DNA from: Cunninghamella blakesleeana
Taxonomy: Eukaryota; Mucoromycota; Mucoromycetes; Mucorales; Cunninghamellaceae
Length of the DNA: 64,000 nt
Direction: 5' to 3'
Assembly (NCBI GenBank): GCA_017871115.1
Contig: JAFCIZ010000006.1
Span: 682,001-746,000, forward strand
The notes beneath the pieces are model-generated. The model was not told the origin of the DNA, searched no databases, and worked only from the letters and a program-made list of their open reading frames with translations. Position numbers and translations under genes: made by a program. Shown here one piece after another: positions 25,129 through 35,084 of the stretch; the stretch's first letter is position 1; every line of letters starts with the position of its first letter.

Positions 25129-26917
25129 TTAATAAAAACCTGTAGCAGTTACTGGGTTCACCTCAGTTGTATTGGTTACCATAGGAGGTAAATTATCAGA
25201 ATGATCATTTGTACGAATCATAGGCAAATTGTTATAATTAGTTGCCGATGATGATGTTGTAGAATAAGAACGGTCATCATAAATTGGCTCTTCTTTTATA
25301 TGAGGATAATAAGAATAAATGGAAGAAGAAGAAGAACGATGATGATCATGATCATGAGCTGCTATTGCTGTTGTTGACATGGAAGTTGTAGTAGTGGTGG
25401 TGGTGGATGAATGAGGGTGATGATGTTCTAAATTAAAAGTTATATCATTTGTAGGTGATGAAAAAGAAGGAAAAGTGGAAAAGGAGGGTTGTTGTTGTTG
25501 TTGTTGCATAGCATTACTATGATGAGGATGGTTATAAGATAAATCATTTATAGCATAAGTTTGTTGTTGTTCAGGATGAGAAGTATGAGGTAACATAAAA
25601 TGAGAAGCAGCATCAACAGGTGAAGTTAAATTTTGCTGTTGGGGAGAAGTTAATGATTGTTGATGGTGAGGTATATCTAAACGAAAAGGTTGTTGTCGAT
25701 ATGGCATAGAGGATGATGACGATGATGATGAAGAAGTAGGGGAAGCCAAAGCAAACAATCCATTGTTATTGTTATTACTGTTGCTATGATTATTATTATG
25801 TCCCATAAAAGACGAAACTGTATTGGTAGGGCTCTCTAATCCTGTGGTTGTTGAAGAAGAATCACGAGTACGCCGACTACCTTGAGATGAGGCATCAGAA
25901 CAAGAACGAAATGATTGTGATCTAGCATACATGGTAAAAGAAGGAATGAAAATGGCTTGAGATCCTTTTGGTGATGATACTAATAAAGAAGAAGAACAAG
26001 TTGAAGATGAAGAAGATGGCGATGAAGAAGTATGATCTAAAATCAACTGTTTTGAATGAAGCGATGATTTCCTTTTTTTCATAGGTGAAGTTAATAATTG
26101 ATCCTGTTGATGAAGAGGGTGGACATGAGGATGATTATAATCCTTATCATCTTCGTTATTATTATTATTATTATCATTTAACTCTTCCATACCATTAATT
26201 GTATTGCTATTATTATTGCTGTTAGCGTTATTAGTTGAGTGAATAGAAAGACGATGAGTGGTTGATGTTAATTTTTCCGTATCACTTTGGATCAAATCGG
26301 GTTGTAAATCTACCAAGGTTGTTAAAAGTTCAGGGGTGATTCTTGATAATTGACAGTAATTTTCAAACATTCTATGAAGATCATTTTCTACACATTGAGC
26401 CCATTCATCGTTCCCAGCAATGACAGCACATAGCTGAGAAGATAATAATAAAAGGCGTCTTGTTCGTTCCACTGTACTTCTTTGTCGTATCCTTTTCCTT
26501 TCTTCTGTCAATCGATTATAAAACCTTCTTTCATTCCAAGTGATTTCTGGAAACCTTTGTCGAACAGATTCTCGTATTTCATGAGTTTGTAATCGTTGTT
26601 GAGCTAAATAAATAATCATATCATTGACTTCAGTAGGCCATGCTTTTACCATTTCCTCAGGTGACATCATTTCGTGATTATGTTCAGAAGCATTAGGATT
26701 CAAGGATTTTCTAAACTCCCATTGTCCATTTTCATTTTCAGATAAGACAACACGCCAGCGACAATCGCAACGTTTGGAAGGCCGTTTTCGTTGTGGTGTT
26801 GGTTTGGGATTACGTTGCGAATCAGGTAAACCTTCTCTTGAACAGTAAACATAAATGTTCTATTTTTTTTTTTAAAAAAAAAAAGAAGAAGAAGAAGAAA
26901 GGAATAGAAATAGCCAA

Positions 26918-26960
<43 letters not shown>

Positions 26961-27390
26961 AAGATAAGAATAAAATAAAGAAAATAGTACAAATAAAGTG
27001 AATATATAATTAAAACAAAGATGATAAAAAAAAGTGAAATAAAAAAAAAATAAAAATAAAAAACATTTGAAGTCCGTCTCTTTTTATTGTTACCCTATTT
27101 GCACTGGCCTCTTGTTTAACAGTAAAACCAAAATCGGCGCATACATTACGACAATATTCAATGGCTGTAACAGTATCCATAAATGGTTTTTTTAATAATC
27201 GATCATAAAGAGGTGCCATCTAAAATAATATATATATATTTATATATTTATATATCAATTGACTAGTCATCGATTTATTTGCATAATTGATTTTATTGTT
27301 ATTATAAAAATCTATTTCTTTTACCGATGATGATCCAGGCATAAAATCTTTTTGATCATTATTTGATAAATTATCTTTAGAGGTTGTCAT
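25129..27390 (-). CDS. FAR1/WRKY-GCM1-type zinc-finger transcription regulator with Ser/Asn/His/Gln-rich tail
   Basis: Three minus-strand exons: ATG at 27390 with 22 codons; 27219-27094 (AIEYCRNVCADFGFTVKQEA..ANR); and the long exon from about 26860 to 25129, which opens with NIYVYCSREGLPDSQRN. The FAR1-like DNA-binding fold is visible as YC..VC, VYCSREG, SKRCDCRWRVVL and ASEHNHEMM (the zinc-ligating C-x-C and H-x-H). A helical region follows (ITWNERRFYNRLTEERKR), then about 400 residues of low-complexity Ser, Asn, Gln and His from trinucleotide runs. The family derives from MULE-type transposases and also includes Aft/Rbf-like regulators. Target genes unknown. The exon 2/3 junction uses a GTAACA donor. 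Confidence 0.75.
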
Positions 27391-29406
27391 GAATTATTAT
27401 TATTATTATTCAAAGTGTTATTTCTTTAGATTAAATATATAAAAGAGAAGAGTAATTGGTTTTCTTTTTTTTTAAAAAAAAAAATAGATAATATATATGG
27501 TACAATCAATAATCACAAAAAAAACTAAAAAATAAAAAATATATGTAGATTTAAATATAGATATAAAATAATATATTAAGAAAAAATGAATGTATTACAA
27601 TATAAAAAATTAAAAAAAAAAGAAAAAAAAAAAGAATTGTATTTATATATATATAATGATATATAAGTATATAAATACAAAAATTTATATAAAGTTATAT
27701 ATAAAATTAAAAAGAAGGTGAGAAAAAAAAAAATAAAAATAAAAAGAAAAGAAAAGAGGAAAAAAAAAAAAAATAAAAATAAAAAGAAAAGAAAAGAGGA
27801 AAAAAAAAAAAAATAAATAGGAAAAAGAAAGAAAGTAGAACAATAAAAAAAATGCGCGGGTTAAAATAAAAATGGGTACTCCGTTTTGATCTATCAGGGG
27901 GAAAATGAAAATTTATACTATTGGGAGGGAAAATAAATAATAATAATTACAATGAAAAGAGAAGGAGGATATAGGATTATATGGTGAATTATGAAATGAC
28001 TATTATTATTATGATTTATTATTATTATTATAATGAAAGTGAGAAAATATAATTATGATGATATTTGAGTAAAAAAAAAAAATAAGGGGGAATGTATTAG
28101 GTATCAATGTGATCAATATTATTATTTTTTAAAAAAAAAAAAAAATAGGTCATTTGAATATTGATGATCAAATAATATTTTATTTCTATTTGGATTTTAT
28201 TTAAATATGTCATCATCATCATTCTTATTCATATTATTGGAAATGATTGGCACAAATGGGATAGATATAAATATATAGATATATAGATATATGTATATAT
28301 ATATATAGGTGCGATATAGTTTATATATATATATATATATATACAAATATATTATATCATCATAGATAAATTATATTATATTATATAGGTAGATAAAAAG
28401 GGAGATGAGTATATTTATATATAACAAATAATATGAAAGGGAGGTCAAAATTACCTAAAAAAGATAAAGAAAAGGAGTTGATGCAGGTTAAGGGGATGTT
28501 AACATGAATAAAAAAAGAAATCTAATTGGGGTATTTTCAGATTTGACTTTAATATGTATTAATATATCATTACCTTCCTTTTGTCAATCTAACTACCTAA
28601 GTAAATATACATATATATATATATATATGAATATATGATCGAAAGCTTGTCATTGAATTCCTCAAAGAATCCTCGATCAAATCTCCAAAAAAAAAACTTC
28701 AAAAATAATATATATATATATATATATATATATTATTAATAACTATCAATGAAGAACGAGAAAAAGAATAAAAACTATAATCAAAGAAATGAGAACAAAC
28801 ATCATCTTTTTCTTAAAAGTTTATAATAAATTTAACTTTAAACAAGTTATCCAATAAAAATTCTATAAAAAATTGGCGCACTCTTTCATTCCTTAATTTG
28901 GACCCTTTCTTTTTTTGCGTAATAAAATAGAATAAAATAAACATTACTATCTCCTTAATAAGAATGGGAGATACACAATAATATTATATATTTTAAATCA
29001 AGTTAGTATTTAACTTTATTGTTTAAATAAATAATCATATTATCTTGACAATGTTTTTTTTTTATATATTTATGCCTCCTCTCACTTTCTTTTATTTAAC
29101 GGATTTGAATGTTAATCTTTCTTTCTTTCCCCCTTTAAAACAACTTGTTTTTTTATTTATTTATTTATTTATTTATTTAATCATGATTCTTTTTTATTCT
29201 TGTCAGATGATCACCATACCAATAAAAAACCGTAGTAATTCTCCTTAAAAATAATAATAATAAATAGACATATAGATAAATATATCAATTATGGCCGCAC
29301 ATCAATTTTTTTTTATTACTCATGTCAAAACAAGTTGTCAAAATAATGGATATATAATTACTATTTACAGTTTTTTTTGTCCTTTCTGTTTTATTCTATC
29401 ATTTAT
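27391..29406. other. Intergenic, A/AG-rich with a 40-bp direct duplication
   Basis: Upstream of the FAR1-type gene. A 40-bp homopurine unit is repeated back to back at about 27727-27806. (AT)n tracts at 28260-28345, 28612-28628 and 28710-28731. No gene with protein-like composition seen; the ORFs at 29045-29248 and 29291-29518 are low-complexity or antisense. Confidence 0.5.
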
Positions 29407-29776
29407 CTATCTTGTTCCAGATTTATTTAATACATTATTGCTGTTGACAGCTCCTCCAGTGGCCCCAAATACCGCGGTCGACGTTAGAGAATTATTAATG
29501 TATTTTTGTAGCATTTGATTTTCAGTCAATAAAGAATGATGATCTTTCTTGGCAGAATCTACTCTTGAAATAAGTGCTAAAAAATAAGAATAAGAATAAT
29601 AAAAGGAGGAGGAAGAGAAAGGAGAAGTGAGTTGATATAAACTTGCACACGCATGCACACACACACACATATATATATATATAGTTTTAATATATTTACC
29701 TCGTAGTTGGTTTTGTAACTCTAAAACATTACTATAATGATAAAAATAAAATATAAGTTTCGATAAAAGAATGATG

Positions 29777-29808
<32 letters not shown>

Positions 29809-29874
29809 TACTTGATGAGTTCTTCATGGTTAGCAGCTTCATCATTAATATCTATTTCATCTTGATGTGACATA
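29407..29874 (-). CDS. SCOC-family short coiled-coil protein, 3 exons
   Basis: Small adaptor of the SCOC/Slo1 family that binds Arf-like GTPases at Golgi/vacuolar membranes. Three minus-strand exons join from ATG 29874-29872 to the stop at 29409-29407, giving about 85 aa: HEELIN | NVLELQNQLR | ALISRVDSAKKDHHSLLTE. The heptad pattern from ELINNVLELQ through LISRVDSAKK to LLTENQMLQKYINN is the SCOC core, ending with the typical YI.N and a Ser/Thr-rich tail. Length suits the family. The first 15 residues are acidic and presumably unstructured. Confidence 0.8.
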
Positions 29875-30644
29875 ATATATTTATATATATGTGTAAAATT
29901 TAGAATAAAAAAAAAAAAGAAACCAGTGAAAAAAAAAAAAAAGTAGAAAAATTAAAAAAATTTAAAGGTCATCAATTTCCGCCGGAGTTTTTTTATTAAT
30001 CTTTTTATATCAATAATAAAATAGAGAAAGAGAAAAACTATATAATCTCCAAGATATAATAAAGTATACTTTATTGTCTTAATTTTTATTTTATATATAT
30101 ACTAATTATAATATGGTTCTATTTAATTTAATCTCTTAAAATAGCCAAGAACCAAAAACAAAAAAATAACAAATCAATATTTTTGAATGTATGATTTGAT
30201 CAAGTACTAATAGAATTGTTTTTTTAAAAAAGTAGCCACAATTCTTCGATTACTTCTTTCAAAATTAAAAGAAGTGCTAGTATACGATTAAACTTATACA
30301 TCTCAAAAGATTTTTATTCATTTCTGAAGATCTGATTAATAGCACCTTTTGCAAAATTTGATCAAGTGTACCTTTTGAAATCAAACAAATAGAATATTTT
30401 CTTTATTTTTATGTAAATATTCAGCGATTTTTTGTTGAAATTTTTATATTTCTGCTTTTAATAAAAAAAATACCTAAAGACTTGGTTTTTTTGTTTTAAA
30501 TTTGTTTTTAAAGAAAAATGGTTAATTTTATTTATTTATTTTTAATATCAAGCTATATATAATAAAACAAGATACTAGTACTCATTATATTATTATAAAC
30601 CTATTTTAATCAACTCTAAAAAAGAAATTACTTACCTAAACATC
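29875..30644. other. Intergenic, nothing recognised
   Basis: AT-rich DNA between the SCOC gene promoter and the first LTR relic. No repeat or ORF of interest beyond homopolymer runs. Confidence 0.5.
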
Positions 30645-31030
30645 TTCTTGAGAATGGTGTTACCAGTGTCGCTCCTTAAATTTTGCCTATCCTTTTTGAA
30701 AATGCCGCTCTTGGAGCTACCATTCTTGAAACCGTTGTTCCATATGGTAGTCGCTTTTGTAACTTTTCCTTACTCTCTGTATACATCAAATAACTTTTTA
30801 AATATAAATGGAACCTATTTTTTTTTCTCTTTCTTTTAAATTGTCAAATTTTTATAATAAATTATTATCTATTAGATTAATTTCTTAGAGTTTGGATAAA
30901 AGTAATATATTTTAATTAAATAAATATAAGAAAACTATTTCATTTTTAATATTCTGGGACGTCAACCCAAGTTGTTCTAATAAAACAGGAACTGGTGCTT
31001 ACTGAAACTTTATTATATATTCTGTCGCCC
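30645..31030 (+). repeat. Decayed LTR related to element A (relic 1)
   Basis: Shares with the LTR of element A a diverged start (AATGGTGTTACCAGTG), the block ending in AAATTGTCAAATTTTTATAA, and the terminal motif ACAGGAACTGGTGCTTACTG. Shortened and mutated throughout, so it is an old insertion. Confidence 0.7.
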
Positions 31031-31339
31031 AAGTGGATGAGGATGGCAATGTTTTTTTTTTTTAAACCTCCGAACCAACCTTTGACCAGCAACCTGTGAC
31101 CAACAACTTTTCTCTCGCTCTCTGGCTAAAAAATAATAAATATTTTATTTGTCCAAACCAACTTTTATTTTATTATATTAAATGAAATATATTTCTTTTT
31201 TTATTTATAAACGTAATCTTTTATATTTTTATTTTATTTTATTTATTACTCTTTATATAATAATCTATTCTCTGACTTTAAAATTCATTTGCATATATTT
31301 TTGAATTTTTTTAAATATTTTGAAATTATTTTTATTTTA

Positions 31340-31480
31340 TTTTTTCAAGTCATTCTACTTATAAAACAAAAACTGATACTCACTGAAATTATATTATTAT
31401 AATTAATATTAATACGAACTCTCATCTTTTATTTAACAAAAATAACTCTTACCAAAAACACGCACAACACATTCATACCT
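31340..31480 (+). repeat. Decayed LTR 3' fragment (relic 2)
   Basis: Keeps only the end of an A-type LTR: the block TTCTACTTATAAAACA, a diverged GATACTCACTG and a CACGCACAACACA-like terminus. Confidence 0.55.
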
Positions 31481-31549
31481 CATTTCAAAAAATAAATAAC
31501 TGTTAGCAATAATGCTCTTTAATATTTTTTCTTTCCTTATTTGGGCCTG

Positions 31550-32660
31550 ATTTTGTGTTACTGGTGCCATGACTCCAGAGCCATAACTCCAGTGCCATGA
31601 CACCGGTGCTATGACTCCAGCGTCATGACTCCAAACTTTATTTTATCTCTCCCCACTCTCATAAATTTTTATTTTTTTTTAGTATAAATAGAATCATTTC
31701 TTTTCTCTTTCTTTCTCTTAAATTGTCAAATTTTTATAATAAATTATTATCTATTAAATAATTATTGAACTTGTCCACTTTATAAATCATATTTTATAAT
31801 TTTAACTTATTTTACTTATAACTTATTCAAATTACTGAATTTATCTATTTTTTTTATAACAAACTATATTATTTTATTTTATATTTTTATATTTATTTAC
31901 TTAAATATTTTTCAACAACTCAAATTTAAATTATTTTTTAAATTTTCTTATTATATTGTTATGGTATGGTTGAACTTATCATACCTAAATAATCCTAAAA
32001 ATAATTTTTAAATATATTTTTAAACAAGTGTTTTTGCATATATAAATATATGCATATATATATATATTAACTTTATATTTTATCCAATAGTATTTCATAA
32101 TTTTATATATATTTATTTATTTTATCTTTTATAACTTTATCAATTTATACTCCTCCTTGTTATAATGGTCTTTATAACTTACCTACCAATCTGGGTTTGA
32201 ATTCAGATCATTTTTATATATAAAGGAGCGAAATTTTATTTTATTTGAAAAAATCAGTTAATTTGAAATAAAGATTTATATATATTAAATTCTCTTAACT
32301 CATCTTTTTAGCTAAAGATTATATTTACTTTATATTAATATTGTTGATTACTATCCAATATTATTTTATATTATATTATTATAATAATCGTTGATCTTTA
32401 TCCGATATTATATTTATTTTATTTTAATTTTATTATTTTGTCTATATAATTGTTGATCTTTATCCAATTATATAATTTATTTTATTTTATTTTATTATTT
32501 TAATTTTATTTTAAATTATCAATCTAAACTAAGTTGTATCTACTTATAAAACAAGATACTGGTGCTCACTGACAACTAAACTAAACTATAAAACTATCTA
32601 CTTTCCAAAACTATAAAAGGAAATTCTATTTTTCAAACAACCAAAAATTTACACAACAAT
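31550..32660 (+). repeat. Decayed LTR with internal additions (relic 3)
   Basis: Begins with a short tandem array of CCATGACTCCAG-like units (31565-31635), occupying the place of the 15-bp array in the element A LTR, then the TATAAATAG and AAATTGTCAAATTTTTATAA blocks at 31683-31745. Its end motif (TACTTATAAAACAAGATACT, then GGTGCTCACTG) appears only at about 32540, so several hundred bp seem to have been added or rearranged inside. Confidence 0.5.
32153..32228 (+). pseudogene. Possible decayed tRNA-Asp-like sequence
   Basis: TCCTTG at 32154 pairs with AAGGAG at 32223-32228 as an acceptor stem would. TTATAATGGTC resembles the D-arm of fungal tRNA-Asp, and GGGTTTGAATTC resembles a T-loop. The anticodon arm is not recognisable and there is extra sequence before the 3' acceptor strand. 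Weak, but suggestive given tRNA-directed insertions nearby. Confidence 0.2.
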
Positions 32661-32679
32661 ATTTATTTTACATTGCGGT

Positions 32680-32930
32680 TACTGAAATCTCTCTTTAATC
32701 CTGTAATTATATTACACCTTTTAAAATTTTTATATTTTTTATTTCTTTATTTTTACTTTATTTTATTTTATTTTTTTATTCCTTTATATTAAGTCGTTCT
32801 ACTTATAAAAAAGGAACTGGTGCTCACTGGAATTATATTATACATATCAAATATTACTTATAATACTCATTCCTCATTTAAAAAAAATAAATCTTAAACA
32901 AAAACCCACACAACATAACCAAAAACACAA
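32680..32930 (+). repeat. LTR 3' fragment (relic 4), closest to element A
   Basis: From CTTTAATCCTG to AACCCACACAACA it follows the last 250 bp of the element A LTR closely, including GGAACTGGTGCTCACTGGAA. Lies directly left of element A. Confidence 0.65.
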
Positions 32931-33010
32931 AAAAAAACCATCAAGCAACTAACAATCCATTAGATTTTGATGATGTCATCATGGTAAAAGTTTACCCGTA
33001 AAAAATGGGT

Positions 33011-33774
33011 TGTCGACAATGGTGATACCAATGGCGCTCTTTGAAATTGGTCACTGCTTTTTTGAACCGTTGTTCACTGAACCATTGTTCACTGAACCAA
33101 TGTTCACTGAACCAATGTTCACTGCACCGTTGTTCAATATGAAAGTCACTTCCATATCTTTTCCCTACTCTCAATATACTTTAAATAATTTTTTTAATTT
33201 TTTTTTAAATATAAATAGAACCAATTTTTTTCTCTTTCTTTCTCTTAAATTGTCAAATTTTTATAATAAATTATTATCTACTAAATAATTATTGAACTTG
33301 TCCACTTTATAAAACAAACTTTATAATTTTAAATTTTTTTATTTTAACTTACTATAACATATTCAATTATTGAACTTATCTATTTTTTATTTAACAAATT
33401 ATTTTATTTTTATTTTATTTTTACTTTATAATATTTTATATTATTATATACTATCTTATTTTATAATATTTATTCACTTAAATATTCTATACTACTGATC
33501 TAAATCATTTAAACTCTTTACTACTTATTTTACTCGGCGGTCATTAAACTTTTGCTTTAATCCTGCTTATATTTTACTTATAATCTTTATTTTATTTTCT
33601 TTTATTTTTTTTATTTTATTTTATTTTTTTAATTTTCTATTCCTTTATATTAAGTCGTTCTACTTATAAAACAGGAACTGGTGCTCACTGGAAACTTATT
33701 ATATACTCCAAATATAACTTATAATACTCATTCCTCATTTCAAAAATAAATCTTAACCAAAAACCCACATAACA
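33011..33774 (+). repeat. Element A 5' LTR
   Basis: 764 bp. Starts TGTCGACAATGG and ends CCCACATAACA. Near the start are four 15-bp tandem units of the type TTCACTGAACCATTG. By eye it differs from the 3' copy only by one T in a homopolymer (T9 versus T8). Confidence 0.9.
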
Positions 33775-33778
33775 TATT

Positions 33779-33796
33779 TGGTGCTCACTGTCGGAG
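33779..33796 (+). promoter_or_regulatory. Element A primer-binding site candidate
   Basis: Four bases after the LTR the sequence TGGTGCTCACTGTCGGAG begins with TGG, complementary to a tRNA CCA end. The donor tRNA was not identified. The first 12 bases also occur inside the LTR at 33679-33690. Confidence 0.55.
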
Positions 33797-33880
33797 ATCT
33801 TTTCTACAAGCTTATACAATCAATAAACTACTGGGAAAGATATTCATTCTATTAAAACTACTAAACAATAATCAAGCAAG

Positions 33881-35047
33881 GTGAAAATAATAAACTATAG
33901 GATGTCTTACGATTATACCGTGTTGGCTCAAAAGCAACCATTAATGGACTTTAAACCTCAACTTATTTCCTTTTCTGGAGGTGAACGTGAAGATTTTCGT
34001 CACTTCAGACAAATATTGGAAACTTATTTGGAACTCTCAAACAATACTACCGATAGTAGAAAACTTGCAATTTTAAAAATTCAAGTTAGAAAATCTGCTA
34101 AAACTTACTTGGATTCACTTAAGGATCAACTTCAAAATGGGTTAACATTCGATGTAGCTATGGATGCATTAGAAAAGAAATTCGTAACTGCTGAATTACT
34201 CGAATCTTATAAATTGATACTTAATAACATGCGACAAGGTGCCGATGAACATCCACGTGATTTCTACTCAAGATTACAGGAAGTTGCACGATTGGCTAAT
34301 AAAGATGATAATGACATTGTGTTAATGCGTTTCCGTTATGGATTGTTACCTGTTATAAGCAAACATTGCATTGAACATGGATCCATTACTGAACAACAAT
34401 GGTTAAAATATGCTGAATCATGGTGGAATGCTAATAAAGCCTATGGATCAAATAATAACAATATCTATGATATTGGAATTAATCATACTACTACTGATGT
34501 TCAACTACATCATTATCCTTTTAGTAACGAATCATTTAATATGATAGACTCTAGTCATCGAAATACGGATACTAATTTATCGGCCAAAACTGATCCTGTC
34601 GTTACATTATTAGAACGTTTAGTTACTAATATGGAAACAATGGAAAAGAATATGAATGATAAAATAGAACAGATAAATCAATCGACTAAGAAATCTCATA
34701 AAAGTGACAACCTTACAAGTGATGATATTGTTAAAATCGTACGTAGTGAATTATCCAAATCAAATAGAAATAATGGTTATTATCATGGATCTAACAATTA
34801 TAATGGCTCTTATAAAAATAATTTTGGATCAAGACGTTATAATAATCAACAATATAACCAAGATTATAATTATGATAATAATAATAATAACTACGTATCT
34901 AATCAAACACAACAACAGCAACAACAGCAACAACAGCAACAACAGCAACAACAGCAACAACAGCAACATCAGCAACAGCAATATACACAACAACAATTTA
35001 ATCAACAACAACAACACATTCAACAACAAACTCATTCAAAAAACTAG
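33881..35047 (+). CDS. Element A Gag
   Basis: 388-aa capsid-type protein; a second ATG at 33902 is an alternative start. Residues about 25-190 are a retrotransposon Gag fold (LISFSGGEREDFRHFRQILE, then EHPRDFYSRLQEVARLA). The C-terminal 100 residues are Asn/Tyr-rich and then poly-Gln from a CAA/CAG array at 34910-34980. No CCHC zinc knuckle is present, unlike element B, so RNA binding may rely on the Asn/Gln/Lys-rich tail. The ORF ends TAG at 35045-35047 within the frameshift signal. Confidence 0.85.
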   Translation: MKIINYRMSYDYTVLAQKQPLMDFKPQLISFSGGEREDFRHFRQILETYLELSNNTTDSRKLAILKIQVRKSAKTYLDSLKDQLQNGLTFDVAMDALEKKFVTAELLESYKLILNNMRQGADEHPRDFYSRLQEVARLANKDDNDIVLMRFRYGLLPVISKHCIEHGSITEQQWLKYAESWWNANKAYGSNNNNIYDIGINHTTTDVQLHHYPFSNESFNMIDSSHRNTDTNLSAKTDPVVTLLERLVTNMETMEKNMNDKIEQINQSTKKSHKSDNLTSDDIVKIVRSELSKSNRNNGYYHGSNNYNGSYKNNFGSRRYNNQQYNQDYNYDNNNNNYVSNQTQQQQQQQQQQQQQQQQQQQHQQQQYTQQQFNQQQQHIQQQTHSKN

Positions 35048-35084
35048 ACGGGGCAATTGCATATAATGGTCAATTGGCAGTCCC
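35038..35084 (+). promoter_or_regulatory. Element A gag-pol -1 frameshift signal
   Basis: In the gag frame the heptamer A AAA AAC (35038-35044) sits directly before the TAG stop. Six bases later, CAATTG (35054-35059) can pair with CAATTG (35071-35076), extended by GGG/CCC at 35051-35053 and 35082-35084, forming a stem-loop at the usual distance. Slippage leads straight into the pol frame. Confidence 0.75.

Noticed and set aside
33010..33288. ORFs in both strands of the LTR with repeated FTEP/SEHWF units
   Set aside because: They translate the 15-bp tandem array of the LTR; the same in both LTR copies, no sign of a gene.
34829..35035. Minus-strand poly-leucine ORF
   Set aside because: Antisense of the CAA/CAG array in element A gag.
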